From positions 496,001 through 560,000 of the forward strand of contig NZ_FQVX01000003.1 in the NCBI RefSeq assembly GCF_900129495.1: a DNA stretch of 64,000 nt, in the 5' to 3' direction. Below, in pieces: positions 1 to 15,904 of the stretch (position 1 is its first letter; every line of letters begins with the position of its first letter). A program made the position numbers and the translations under genes. The stretch comes from Geodermatophilus nigrescens. GTDB lineage: Bacteria > Actinomycetota > Actinomycetes > Mycobacteriales > Geodermatophilaceae. The notes beneath the pieces were generated by a model. That model did no database searches, was not told the origin of the DNA, and saw only the letters and a program-made list of their open reading frames with translations.

Positions 1-512
1 TCGACGGGCTCGCCCGGTTCACGCCGATGATCACCGAGGCCTTCGGCGGCGACGGCGACCCCGCTCTGAACCTGGACATCGTCGTGACGCTGCCGCCCCG
101 CAACGCCTACCAGCCCGGCGACCAGCCGGCCTACCTCGACCGGTCGGGGCCCGACTGCCAGGGCCTCGACGACATCGACGCCATCATCGCCGCGGCCGAC
201 CGGGGCGAGTACTACTGCCCGGCGCCGCCGCAGGACGGCGTCGACTCGGCCGACAACCCCTTCAGCGGCAACCCCACGTGCCTGGGCGGGCGCGGCCCCG
301 CCGACGTCCCCGCCGGCTCCGGCGAGCCGAACGCGGTCGCCGCCTCCCTCGGGGACTCGGTGCCCGGCGCGCTGCCCGGGTCGACGGCCGAGCTCGACCT
401 GGTGCGCAGCATCCTCGGGTACCAGACCGGCACCGAGCCGGCGCGGGTCTCCGACCTCGCCGCCTCGACCATGGCGCCGCTGCTGCGCGGGACCCAGGTG
501 GCGTTGCGATGA
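1..512 (+). CDS. mceA: MceA-like Mce family protein, C-terminal part (cut by window start)
   Basis: Only the last 169 or so codons are present. The frame is open from position 3, so the true start lies upstream. What remains is the tail typical of the first (A) member of mce operons: Pro/Gly-rich, low complexity, with isolated cysteines and a final helical segment. The MCE domain and N-terminal membrane anchor are outside the window. Mce proteins form a periplasmic or cell-wall conduit that works with YrbE permeases and an ATPase to import lipids. The stop overlaps the next start (ATGA). Assignment as the A subunit rests mainly on its place before five further mce genes, so it is inference. 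Confidence 0.75.
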   Translation, partial: DGLARFTPMITEAFGGDGDPALNLDIVVTLPPRNAYQPGDQPAYLDRSGPDCQGLDDIDAIIAAADRGEYYCPAPPQDGVDSADNPFSGNPTCLGGRGPADVPAGSGEPNAVAASLGDSVPGALPGSTAELDLVRSILGYQTGTEPARVSDLAASTMAPLLRGTQVALR

Positions 513-1546
513 GGGGCCTCGCCGCGCCGCTGACCAAGCTGGCCGTCTTCGCGCTGGTCACCGTGCTGGCCAGCTACGTCCTGGTCACCACCATCACCAA
601 CGCCGGGTACGGCGAGTCCCTCGGCTACCGCGCCCAGTTCAGCGACGTCGCCGGCCTGGTCGAGGGCGACGAGGTGCGCATCGCCGGCGTCCGGGTGGGC
701 CAGGTGACCGGCATCGGGCTCTCCGACCGGACCGAGCGCCCGGTGGCCGAGGTGTCCCTCGAGGTCGACGCGGAGGTCCCGCTGCCCACCTCGGTGCAGG
801 CCACCATCCGCTACCGCAACCTCGTCGGGCAGCGCTACGTGGCGCTCACCGAGGGGGAGGGCTCGGCCGGGGCCACCCTCGCGGAGGGCGCCACCATCCC
901 GCTCGCGCAGACGCGGCCGGCGCTGGACCTCACCACCCTGTTCGGCGGGTTCCAGCCGCTGTTCCAGGCGCTGTCCCCGCAGGACGTCAACCGGCTGTCC
1001 TACGAGGTCATCCAGGTGTTCCAGGGCGAGGGCGGCACCGTCGAGAGCCTGCTCGGGCACGTGGCCTCGCTGACGTCGTCGCTGGCGGACAAGGACGCCG
1101 TCATCGGCAGCGTCATCGACAACCTGACCACCGTCATGGGCACCGTCGCGGCGCGCGACGAGCAGCTGTCCTCGCTCGTCGTCTCGCTGCAGCAGTTCGT
1201 CAGCGGCCTGGCGCAGGACCGCGACGCGATCTTCGACTCGCTGCAGACCATCGACGGGCTGGCGGTCAGCACGGCCGGCCTGCTCGAGGACGCCCGCGCC
1301 CCGCTGGCCGCCGACGTCGAGCAGCTCGGCAGCCTGGCCGGCAACCTCGCCGACTCCGGCGACGTCCTGGAGGAGTTCCTGCAGCTCGCGCCGTCGAAGA
1401 TCGACCTGATCACGCGGACCGCCGTCAACGGCTCCTGGTTCAACTTCTACCTGTGCGGGGCGTCGGGCTCGGTGACCCTGCCCGGGTCCGCGGAGCCGAG
1501 CACCGTCCCCGCGGGCGGGCTGTCCTCCGGCGCGAGGGGCTGCTGA
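509..1546 (+). CDS. mceB: Mce family protein MceB
   Basis: A 345-residue protein with an N-terminal membrane anchor (about residues 8-27) followed by an MCE domain (about 38-115, with GDEVRIAGVRVGQV, the usual G-x-V-x-x-G-V-x-V-G-x-V core). A long helical region follows (about 160-310), where periodic Leu/Asp positions suggest the Mce tunnel helices. Two cysteines lie in the C-terminal tail. The start is the ATG overlapping the mceA stop. It is the second subunit of the presumed hetero-hexameric lipid-import channel. The YrbE permeases expected at the head of the operon lie upstream of the window. Confidence 0.88.
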   Translation: MRGLAAPLTKLAVFALVTVLASYVLVTTITNAGYGESLGYRAQFSDVAGLVEGDEVRIAGVRVGQVTGIGLSDRTERPVAEVSLEVDAEVPLPTSVQATIRYRNLVGQRYVALTEGEGSAGATLAEGATIPLAQTRPALDLTTLFGGFQPLFQALSPQDVNRLSYEVIQVFQGEGGTVESLLGHVASLTSSLADKDAVIGSVIDNLTTVMGTVAARDEQLSSLVVSLQQFVSGLAQDRDAIFDSLQTIDGLAVSTAGLLEDARAPLAADVEQLGSLAGNLADSGDVLEEFLQLAPSKIDLITRTAVNGSWFNFYLCGASGSVTLPGSAEPSTVPAGGLSSGARGC

Positions 1547-2580
1547 TGGCCCGCCGCGCGAGCACGCCCTTCCGGGACCGGGACCCGGTGGTCATCGGCG
1601 CGGTCAGCCTCACCCTCATCGCGCTGCTGGTGCTGCTGGCCTTCAACGCCAAGGACCTGCCGCTCATCGGCGGCGGCACCGTCTACCGCGCCCAGTTCTC
1701 CGAGGCCGCGGGCCTGCGCCCCGACGACCCGGTCCGGGTGGCCGGCGTCAAGGTCGGGCAGGTCGAGAGCCTGTCCCTGGAGGACGGCGCGGTCACCGTG
1801 GCGTTCCGGGTCCGCGACGCCTTCGTCGGCGACGCCTCCGAGGCGGCCATCAGGATCGAGACGGTCCTCGGCGCCAAGTACCTGGCGCTCGTGCCGCGCG
1901 GGGCGTCCCCGCTGGACCCCGAGGAGCGCATCCCGCTCACCCGGACCGCCTCGCCCTACGACGTCGTCGAGGCCTTCGCCGACCTGTCCACGACGGTCGG
2001 GGAGATCGACACCGCCCAGCTGGCCGGCTCCTTCGAGGTGCTCGCGGAGACCTTCGCCGACACCCCCGACGAGGTGCGCGCCTCTCTCGACGGCCTGGCC
2101 CGGCTCTCGGACACCATCGCCTCCCGCGACGCGCAGCTGCGCGAGCTGCTGTCGGCCACCGAGGACGTCACCCGCGTCCTGGCCGACCGCGACGGCGAGT
2201 TCACCCGGCTCGTCCTCGACTCGAACACCCTGCTCACCGAGGTGCAGGAGCGCCGGGCGCTCATCGACGCCATCCTCACGAACACCCAGACGCTCGCCGG
2301 GCAGCTGACCGGCCTCGTCGCCGACAACCGCGAGGCGCTCACCCCGGCGCTGCAGCAGCTGGCCACGGTCACCGACATCCTGTCGCGCAACCGGCAGGCG
2401 CTCGGGGAGACGGTGGCGGACCTGGCGCCGTTCGTGCGGGTCTTCACCAACACCCTGGGCAACGGCCGCTGGTTCGACAGCTTCGTCGAGAACCTGCTGC
2501 CCGGCGCCGTCGGCTCGGTGCTGTGCGGCGGCGCGGCGCAGGCGCCCGGCGGCCTCGTCTCCTGCGGGGAGGGGCAGTGA
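1546..2580 (+). CDS. mceC: Mce family protein MceC
   Basis: A 344-residue protein whose ATG overlaps the mceB stop by one base (TGATG). A transmembrane segment lies at about residues 17-37. The MCE domain at about 45-120 contains DDPVRVAGVKVGQV, and a helical domain runs to about 310. The C-terminus ends in a short Cys/Gly-rich tail. Family, spacing and domain order match the third subunit of actinobacterial mce operons. No catalytic site is expected. The role is structural, in the cell-envelope lipid conduit. Confidence 0.88.
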   Translation: MARRASTPFRDRDPVVIGAVSLTLIALLVLLAFNAKDLPLIGGGTVYRAQFSEAAGLRPDDPVRVAGVKVGQVESLSLEDGAVTVAFRVRDAFVGDASEAAIRIETVLGAKYLALVPRGASPLDPEERIPLTRTASPYDVVEAFADLSTTVGEIDTAQLAGSFEVLAETFADTPDEVRASLDGLARLSDTIASRDAQLRELLSATEDVTRVLADRDGEFTRLVLDSNTLLTEVQERRALIDAILTNTQTLAGQLTGLVADNREALTPALQQLATVTDILSRNRQALGETVADLAPFVRVFTNTLGNGRWFDSFVENLLPGAVGSVLCGGAAQAPGGLVSCGEGQ

Positions 2581-3818
2581 GCGGCACCCTGCAGCGCGGC
2601 GTGGCGCTGGCCGCCGCGGCGGTCCTGGTGGCCGCGCTGGGCTGGACGGTCCTGCGCCCGGCCGGCCAGATGCGGGTCACCGCGTACTTCGGCCAGGCCG
2701 TCGGCGTCTACGAGGGCGGCGACGTGCGCGTCCTCGGCATCGACGTCGGCGAGATCACCGCCGTCGTCCCCCTGGGCGACCGGGTGCGCGTCGACATGCT
2801 CGTCGACGAGCAGTACGACATCCCGGCCGACGCCGACGCCGTCGTCCTCGCGCCCTCACTGGTCAGTGACCGGTACGTGCAGTTCTCCCCGGTCTACGAC
2901 GGCGGCCCGACGATGGAGGACGGCGCGGAGCTCGACCTCTCGCGCACCGCCACCCCGGTCGAGCTCGACGCGGTCTACGGCGCCCTCGACCAGCTCTCCG
3001 CGGCGCTCGGGCCCACCGGCGCCAACGCCGACGGCGCCCTGTCGGACCTGCTCGCCGTCGGCGCCGACAACCTCGAGGGCAACGGCGGCGCGCTGGACCG
3101 CACGCTCACCGGCTTCTCCCAGGCGGTGCGGACGCTGTCGGAGAACCGCGACGACCTGTTCGGGTCGGTGGAGAACCTGCAGACCTTCACCTCGGCGCTG
3201 GCCTCCATCGACGCCCAGGTGGGCCAGTTCAACGCCGACATGGCCGCGGTCGCCGCCCAGCTCGAGGGCGAGCGGGAGGACCTCGCGGCCGCCGTCGCCC
3301 TGCTCTCGCAGGCGCTCGGGGAGATCGCGAGCTTCGTGCAGACCAACACCACGCTGCTGACGACCAACGTCGACCGGCTCGCCGACGTCACCCTCACCCT
3401 CGTGCAGCAGCGCCAGGCGCTGGCCGAGGTGCTCGACGTCGCCCCCGCCGCCCTGGGCAACATCGCGCACGCCTACAACCCCGACTACGGGACCCTCGAC
3501 ACCCGGGACAACTCGCTCGGCTCGACCAACCCGGAGGTCATGGTCTGCCAGCTCCTGGCGCAGGCCGGGCGGCTGCAGCTCGGCGGCGTGGCGCTGACCG
3601 ACCTGCCCGCCTTCCTGCAGCTGCCGCCCACCGAGCAGATCTGCGTGCGGCTGCTCTCCGGCGACCCGGGCAACGACGGGCAGCTCGACGACCTCAACGG
3701 CAACGGCGTGCCCGACCTGCAGGAGCTGCTCGGCACCCTGTTCGGCCGGTCCGCCGCCACCCCCGCCGCCGGCGGCACCCCGCTGGTCGGCCTGCCGCCG
3801 GTCGGGGGCCAGCGGTGA
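2577..3818 (+). CDS. mceD: Mce family protein MceD
   Basis: A 413-residue protein starting at the GTG that overlaps the mceC stop (GTGA). The N-terminal anchor is at about residues 8-26, the MCE domain at about 34-110 (GDVRVLGIDVGEI), and a long helical region follows. The C-terminal tail is unusual: residues about 372-383 (3690-3725) read DLNGNGVPDLQE. This matches the D-x-N-x-N-G-x-x-D-x-x-E spacing of calcium-binding thrombospondin type 3 or EF-hand-like loops. The function of that tail is unknown. Otherwise it is an ordinary fourth subunit of the mce system. Confidence 0.86.
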   Translation: MSGTLQRGVALAAAAVLVAALGWTVLRPAGQMRVTAYFGQAVGVYEGGDVRVLGIDVGEITAVVPLGDRVRVDMLVDEQYDIPADADAVVLAPSLVSDRYVQFSPVYDGGPTMEDGAELDLSRTATPVELDAVYGALDQLSAALGPTGANADGALSDLLAVGADNLEGNGGALDRTLTGFSQAVRTLSENRDDLFGSVENLQTFTSALASIDAQVGQFNADMAAVAAQLEGEREDLAAAVALLSQALGEIASFVQTNTTLLTTNVDRLADVTLTLVQQRQALAEVLDVAPAALGNIAHAYNPDYGTLDTRDNSLGSTNPEVMVCQLLAQAGRLQLGGVALTDLPAFLQLPPTEQICVRLLSGDPGNDGQLDDLNGNGVPDLQELLGTLFGRSAATPAAGGTPLVGLPPVGGQR

Positions 3819-5077
3819 GCGGCCCCGCCCGCCGCCGGGCGGCCGCGCTGGCCGCCGGTGCGCTGCTGCTGTCCGGCTGCGGCTTCCGCGGCGCGTACTC
3901 CCTCGACCTCCCCGGCGGCGCCGACACCGGCGAGGACCCCTACACCGTGCAGATCGAGTTCCTCGACGTCCTCGACCTGGTGCCGCAGGCCGGCGTCCGG
4001 GTGGCCGACGTCCCCGTCGGGCGGGTGGAGGACATCGCGCTCGGCGAGGACTGGACCGCGGTGGTCACCGTGGAGGTCGACGGCGACGTCGAGCTGCCGG
4101 CCAACGCGGTGGCGATGGTCCAGCAGTCCTCGCTGCTGGGGGAGAAGTACGTCGAGCTCGCCGCCCCCGGCGGCGAGGAGCCCGCCGGCCGGCTGGCCGA
4201 CGGCGCGCGCATCGGCCTGGACCGCACGAACCGCAACGTCGAGGTCGAGGAGCTGCTCGGCGCCCTGTCGCTGGTCCTCAACGGCGGCGGGCTCGCGCAG
4301 CTGCAGACCATCAGCCGCGAGCTCGGCGTGGCGCTCGAGGGCCGCGAGGACGCCATCCGGCGGACCCTCACCGAGCTCGACACGTTCATCGCCGGCCTCG
4401 ACGACCAGCGCGAGGAGATCGACCGGGCGCTGGACAGCGTCGACGCCCTCACCGCGTCGCTCGCCGCGCGCACCGGCACGATCGAGACCGCGCTGGACAC
4501 CATCGGCCCCGGCCTCGACGTGATCACCGAGCAGCGCGACCTGCTCGTGTCGATGCTCGGCAGCCTGGCCCGCCTCGGCGACGTCGGCACCCGGGTGATC
4601 CAGCAGGCCGGGGCGGACACGGTCGCCGACCTGCAGCTGCTGCAGCCGATCCTGTCCCAGCTCGCCGCGGCCGGGCCCGACCTCGCCGAGTCGCTGGACC
4701 TGCTGCTCACCTACCCCTTCCCGGCCAGCTCGCTGTCGGCGCTGCAGTACCGGCCCGACGCGCGCACCGGCGGGTACGGCTTGTTCACCAACATGACGGC
4801 GAACCTCAACCTCGACCTGTCCGAGCTGCTCTGCCGCTACGTGGTCGACCCGGTCACCGGCGGCCTGGAGACGCTGGAGCCGCAGGACCTCGTGGGCGCC
4901 GAGTGCGGCACGCCCGGCACCCCGCCGTCCAACGCCGCGGGAGGCGCCGCCCCCGCCGGACCGGGTGCGCCGTCGCCGGCGCCGGTCCTCGGCGGCCTGG
5001 CCGGCACCGTCCTCGGCGGGCAGCCCGCGGACGCGGGCCTCGTGGGCCTGCCGCCGGTGCCCGGGAGCGGCTCGTGA
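3815..5077 (+). CDS. mceE: Mce family lipoprotein MceE
   Basis: A 420-residue protein starting at the GTG that overlaps the mceD stop. The N-terminus has an Arg-rich n-region, a hydrophobic stretch and the lipobox LSGC (residues 19-22), so Cys22 is probably lipidated. This fits the E subunit, which is the lipoprotein (LprK-type) member in mycobacterial mce operons. The MCE domain is at about 45-120, followed by helices to about 320. The C-terminal tail of about 90 residues is rich in Ala, Gly and Pro. It would tether the complex to the outer face of the membrane. Confidence 0.9.
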   Translation: MSGPARRRAAALAAGALLLSGCGFRGAYSLDLPGGADTGEDPYTVQIEFLDVLDLVPQAGVRVADVPVGRVEDIALGEDWTAVVTVEVDGDVELPANAVAMVQQSSLLGEKYVELAAPGGEEPAGRLADGARIGLDRTNRNVEVEELLGALSLVLNGGGLAQLQTISRELGVALEGREDAIRRTLTELDTFIAGLDDQREEIDRALDSVDALTASLAARTGTIETALDTIGPGLDVITEQRDLLVSMLGSLARLGDVGTRVIQQAGADTVADLQLLQPILSQLAAAGPDLAESLDLLLTYPFPASSLSALQYRPDARTGGYGLFTNMTANLNLDLSELLCRYVVDPVTGGLETLEPQDLVGAECGTPGTPPSNAAGGAAPAGPGAPSPAPVLGGLAGTVLGGQPADAGLVGLPPVPGSGS

Positions 5078-6342
5078 TCACCCGCAGGGTCAGGCTGCAG
5101 CTGCTCGCCTTCGCGACGGTGGCGCTGCTCGGCATCTCCTACGTCGGCTTCACCTACGTCGGCCTGGACCGGGTGCTGCTCGGCAGCGGCTACGACGTCT
5201 CCGCCGACTTCGCCGACTCCGGCGGCGTCTTCGTCAACGCCGAGGTCACCCACCGCGGCGTCGCGGTCGGCCGGGTCAGCGACATGCAGCTCACCGACGA
5301 CGGCGTCCGCGTGACCATGACCATCGAGCCCGGCGCCGACCCGATCCCGGCCGACACCGACGCGGTCGTGGCCACCCGCAGCGCCGTCGGCGAGCAGTAC
5401 CTCGACCTGCGACCGGCCACCGCCGACGGGCCGTACCTCGAGGACGGCGCGGTCATCCCGCAGTCGCGCACGGCGATCCCCGTCCCGGTCGAGCAGTTGC
5501 TGCTGGACGTGGACGAGCTGGTCACCTCGCTCGACGCGGAGGACCTGCGGGTGGTGGTCGACGAGCTCGGCCGGGCCTTCGCCGGCGCCGGCGACGACCT
5601 GACCCGCCTCATCGACAACGGCGACCTGCTGCTCGCCCGCGCCGAGGAGTCGCTGCCCGAGACGCTGCGGCTCATCACCGACGGGCGCACGGTGCTGGAG
5701 ACCCAGGCCGCGAGCCGCTCGGCGATCGAGCAGTGGGCCGCCGACCTGCGCGCCGTCAGCGACACCCTCGTCGACATCGACCCCGACCTGCGCGGCCTGG
5801 TGGTCAACGCCCCCGACGCCGGCGCCGCGCTGCAGCGGCTCGTCGACGACGCCGGGCCGGGACTCGGGTCGCTGGTGCGGGGCCTCGACGTCCTCAACGG
5901 CGTGACGATCCCGCGCCTCGACGGCGTCGAGCAGCTGCTGGTCACCTACCCCGACGTCGTCAGCGGCGGCTTCAGCGTCGTCCGCAACGACGGCGGCACG
6001 CTGCGCGCCCACTTCGGCCTCGTCCTGGGCAGCGACGACCCGCGCGCCTGCACCAGCGGCTACGTCTCCACCGGGCAGACGCCGACGCCGGGCTCGGTGG
6101 CCACCGTCGACGTCGACGCGGTCGGCTGCGACGTCGTCGACGGCGTCGACCCCTCGCCGGGCGACGGCGTGGACGAGAGCGGCTCCAACATCCGCGGCGA
6201 GCAGAACATCGGCCGCGACGGCGGCGTCGGGTCGCCCGGCCCGCAGGGGCAGCCCGGCGCCGGCGCACCGGGCGCCGCGGTGCTCGACGACGTCGTCGGC
6301 GGGCTGCTCGGCGCCTCCCCCTTCGCACGGACCCAGGGCTAG
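5074..6342 (+). CDS. mceF: Mce family protein MceF
   Basis: A 422-residue protein starting at the GTG that overlaps the mceE stop. It has an N-terminal anchor (about residues 7-26), an MCE domain (about 35-112, with NAEVTHRGVAVGRV) and a helical region. The tail is Asp/Gly-rich and ends in a short collagen-like run of G-x-x triplets (about 388-402). It is the last of the six core Mce subunits. A 58-nt gap with a good Shine-Dalgarno leads to the Mce-associated genes. Confidence 0.88.
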   Translation: MITRRVRLQLLAFATVALLGISYVGFTYVGLDRVLLGSGYDVSADFADSGGVFVNAEVTHRGVAVGRVSDMQLTDDGVRVTMTIEPGADPIPADTDAVVATRSAVGEQYLDLRPATADGPYLEDGAVIPQSRTAIPVPVEQLLLDVDELVTSLDAEDLRVVVDELGRAFAGAGDDLTRLIDNGDLLLARAEESLPETLRLITDGRTVLETQAASRSAIEQWAADLRAVSDTLVDIDPDLRGLVVNAPDAGAALQRLVDDAGPGLGSLVRGLDVLNGVTIPRLDGVEQLLVTYPDVVSGGFSVVRNDGGTLRAHFGLVLGSDDPRACTSGYVSTGQTPTPGSVATVDVDAVGCDVVDGVDPSPGDGVDESGSNIRGEQNIGRDGGVGSPGPQGQPGAGAPGAAVLDDVVGGLLGASPFARTQG

Positions 6343-6400
6343 GTCAGGCATGCTCGTCACCCAGAGAAACCGAACCGGTACAGGACGAGAGGAGGACGCG

Positions 6401-7030
6401 GTGACCCGCACGGGGCAGGACTCGGAGCAGGGGACCGTCGCGTCCCCGGTGGAGGAGGGCCGCGGCGGAGGGCGCCGGTCCCGCCACGCCGCCCCCGAGG
6501 CCGAGGGCTCGTCGGTCCACGACGCCGCGCCGCGGCGCCGGCGGCCGTCGCTGCCGCTCGTCCCGGTGCTCGCCGTCCTGCTGGTCGCGCTGGTCGCGGC
6601 CGGCGTCTGGCTGGCGCTGCCGCTGTTCCGCGGCGACACCGACTCCCCGGTGCGCACCGACACCTACGTCGAGGTCCTGCAGGCGGCCCGCTCCGGCGTG
6701 GTCGACCTGACCTCCTTCGACGCGGTCACCATCGACGACGACATCGAGCAGGTCCGCCGCGTGGCCACCGGCGACCTGCGCGACGAGTCCCTCGCCCAGC
6801 TGCAGGACCGGCGGCAGGAGCTCGTCGACGCGCAGGCCGTGGTGCAGACCGAGGTCGTCGGCGCCGGCGTCGTCGCCGCCGACGAGGACAGCGGCACCGT
6901 GCTGCTCGTCCTCCAGTCCACCCAGCAGAGCACAGCGAGCCCGCAGGCCCAGGTGCTGCGCTACCGCATCCAGGTCGAGCTCGTCCGCGAGGACGGCCGC
7001 TGGGTGCTGTCCGGGATCCAGGGGAGGTGA
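6401..7030 (+). CDS. Mce-associated membrane protein (Mas-like)
   Basis: A 209-residue protein with a hydrophilic, Arg-rich cytoplasmic N-terminus (about 1-50), one transmembrane helix (about 54-76) and an extracytoplasmic domain (about 85-209) of the NTF2-like fold usual for Mce-associated proteins. I chose the GTG at 6401 because a strong Shine-Dalgarno (GAGAGGAG, 6387-6394) lies 6 nt before it. An in-frame ATG at 6350 lacks one. These proteins are thought to stabilise or assemble Mce complexes. Function here is inferred from operon position and architecture. Confidence 0.75.
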   Translation: MTRTGQDSEQGTVASPVEEGRGGGRRSRHAAPEAEGSSVHDAAPRRRRPSLPLVPVLAVLLVALVAAGVWLALPLFRGDTDSPVRTDTYVEVLQAARSGVVDLTSFDAVTIDDDIEQVRRVATGDLRDESLAQLQDRRQELVDAQAVVQTEVVGAGVVAADEDSGTVLLVLQSTQQSTASPQAQVLRYRIQVELVREDGRWVLSGIQGR

Positions 7031-7035
7031 CCGGC

Positions 7036-7851
7036 GTGCCCGAGACCCCCGAGGACCGCCCGCGCCCGACGCCGCGACCGCGCGCCGCGACGCGTCCGTC
7101 GCCGCGGCCGCGCGTGGCCGGGAGCCGCCGCGACCGCGACGAGCCCCGCCCGGCGCCCGAGAGCCCCGAGGCCGGGAGTCCCGCGGCCGGTGCCGCCGTC
7201 GCTCCCGCGCCGACCTCGCCGGCGGAGGCGCCGGCGGGGGAGGGGCGCCGCCCCGCGCGGTCCGGCGCCTCCGCCCGGCGCACCCGGCCCGCCCGCGAGG
7301 CCGCCCCGGCCCGCCGGCGCCGGGCGCTGCCCCTCGTCGCCGTCCTGGCGGTGCTGTGCGTGCTCGCCGCCGCCGCGGTCGCCGTCCTCGCCTGGCAGCG
7401 GGCCGAGCCGTCGACGGTATCCGCCACGGTGTTCAGCGCCGCCCGCGAGAACGTGCAGGCGCTCTACGCCTACGACTACCAGGACTCCGAGGGCAGCGTG
7501 CAGCGCAAGCTCGACGTCCTCACCGGTGACCTGCGCGACCAGTACGAGCGCGACCTCTCCCAGGGCGGGATCCTCGACACCTACGAGCAGGTGTCGGCCA
7601 CCACGCGCTACGAGGTCCTCGACGTCGGCCTGCAGCAGGTCTCCGACGACCAGGACTCCGCCACGGTCGTGGTGTTCGGCCAGTACGTCGTCGAGTCGGT
7701 CACCAGCGGCACCCAGGCCCCGCCCGAGGGGTCGGAGTGCACCGTGACGCCCGAGGGCGCGCAGTCGTGCACGCAGACCGTGCAGGTCGCGATGACCCGG
7801 GTCGACGGCGACTGGCGGATCAGCGACCTGACGCTGCTCACGACCAGCTGA
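7036..7851 (+). CDS. Second Mce-associated membrane protein
   Basis: About 271 residues. The first hundred are a Pro/Arg/Ala-rich, probably disordered cytoplasmic segment. A transmembrane helix follows (about 98-120), then an extracytoplasmic NTF2-like domain (about 125-271) with an internal pair of cysteines near the C-terminus. The GTG at 7036 has GGGGAGG (7021-7027) 8 nt upstream. The alternative GTG at 7027 overlaps the previous stop in the GTGA style common here, so the start is uncertain by three codons. It closes the mce transcription unit. Confidence 0.7.
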   Translation: MPETPEDRPRPTPRPRAATRPSPRPRVAGSRRDRDEPRPAPESPEAGSPAAGAAVAPAPTSPAEAPAGEGRRPARSGASARRTRPAREAAPARRRRALPLVAVLAVLCVLAAAAVAVLAWQRAEPSTVSATVFSAARENVQALYAYDYQDSEGSVQRKLDVLTGDLRDQYERDLSQGGILDTYEQVSATTRYEVLDVGLQQVSDDQDSATVVVFGQYVVESVTSGTQAPPEGSECTVTPEGAQSCTQTVQVAMTRVDGDWRISDLTLLTTS

Positions 7852-7994
7852 CCGCCGGGCCGCCCGGGCCCCGTGCGGCGTGGCGGAGACAACGGGGCGG
7901 TCCGACTGGCATCATCTGTGCCGCGGCCCACCGCCGGTGTTGCGGAGGTGCTGTCCTTCCCGGGAGTGTGGCGTGGGTCCCCCCACCCCCGACG

Positions 7995-8023
7995 TGGACA
8001 GCGCTGACGAGCAGGGGTAGGGT
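7995..8023 (+). promoter_or_regulatory. Probable housekeeping promoter of rpoB-rpoC
   Basis: TGGACA at 7995-8000 and TAGGGT at 8018-8023 are separated by exactly 17 nt, close to the actinobacterial SigA consensus. Transcription would start near 8030 and give a leader of about 180 nt before rpoB. The rest of the 357-bp gap (7852-8208) shows no plausible gene. Confidence 0.7.
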
Positions 8024-8064
8024 TCTCTGTTGCGCTGCCCCCTGACTGCCTGCCCGCCGAGCCG

Positions 8065-8106
8065 GGTCGAGTGGGGTGCCCGGGATCACCCGGCACCCGG
8101 TCGACC
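8065..8106 (+). other. Structured element in the rpoB leader
   Basis: An inverted repeat in the predicted 5' leader. Outer arms 8065-8070 and 8101-8106 (6 bp) enclose inner arms 8075-8084 and 8089-8097 (9 bp with one bulged C) around an ATCA loop. It lies about 100 nt before the rpoB start. It may be a transcriptional pause or attenuation element or simply a stabilising fold. No U-tract follows. Confidence 0.45.
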
Positions 8107-8208
8107 GCGCGGGCCGGACGCCGTCGGCAGCCCCGCCGAAACCGACGACGACCCAGGACGAACCCGCACCCCCGCCCGCACGTCGTGAGGTCCTTGGAAG
8201 GACGCATC

Positions 8209-11718
<3,510 letters not shown>

Positions 11719-11724
11719 TCGGCG

Positions 11725-11757
11725 GCCGGCCGGCCCCGCGTGACGGGGCCGGCCGGC
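11725..11757 (+). other. Hairpin between rpoB and rpoC
   Basis: A perfect 14-bp inverted repeat (arms 11725-11738 and 11744-11757) with a 5-nt loop, 6 nt after the rpoB stop. It is all G and C apart from the loop and has no U-tract. It could be a partial terminator, a processing site or a 3' stabiliser within the operon. Confidence 0.6.
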
Positions 11758-11815
11758 GCCCCTCCGACAACAGCTAGAAGTGCACCAACCGAGCCCCGGG
11801 AAAGGGGTCCACTCA

Positions 11816-15721
<3,906 letters not shown>

Positions 15722-15739
15722 TCCCCGGTAGCACGTGAG

Positions 15740-15775
15740 AAGGGCCCCGCAGATCGCGAGATCTGCGGGGCCCTT
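15740..15775 (+). terminator. Terminator-like hairpin after rpoC
   Basis: A perfect 16-bp inverted repeat (15740-15755 and 15760-15775) closed by a GCGA tetraloop, 18 nt after the rpoC stop. Only two T residues end the right arm, so it is of the U-poor kind common in actinobacteria. Confidence 0.8.
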
Positions 15776-15794
15776 CCCGTGTCCGGCTGGGGCG

Positions 15795-15819
15795 GCACGA
15801 TCAGCCGGCCTGATCGTGC
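15795..15819. repeat. Small perfect inverted repeat in the rpoC downstream gap
   Basis: Ten-base arms 15795-15804 and 15810-15819 flank a 5-nt loop. It lies between the rpoC terminator and a second inverted/direct repeat. It could terminate the leftward unit coming from the oxidoreductase gene, or be part of a dispersed intergenic element. Confidence 0.55.
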
Positions 15820-15820
15820 T

Positions 15821-15880
15821 GCGTCCTGGCTCACGGCCGACGGTGAGCCAGGACGCGCGACGGTGAGCCAGGACGCGCCC
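15821..15880. repeat. Hairpin plus tandem 20-bp direct repeat
   Basis: Arms 15821-15834 and 15843-15856 form a 14-bp perfect stem. The right arm lies inside a unit that is repeated in tandem: 15841-15857 and 15861-15877 are identical over 17 bp with a 20-bp period. Either copy of the unit could therefore pair with the single left arm. This looks like a small intergenic repeat family, but only a genome-wide search could show that. Confidence 0.6.
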
Positions 15881-15904
15881 GGCGTCACGTGACGGAAGGC
15901 CGGG

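Noticed and set aside
4837-6663. A 608-codon minus-strand frame opposite mceF
   Set aside because: Shadow of MceE/MceF. Composition is repetitive and has no ribosome site or family match.
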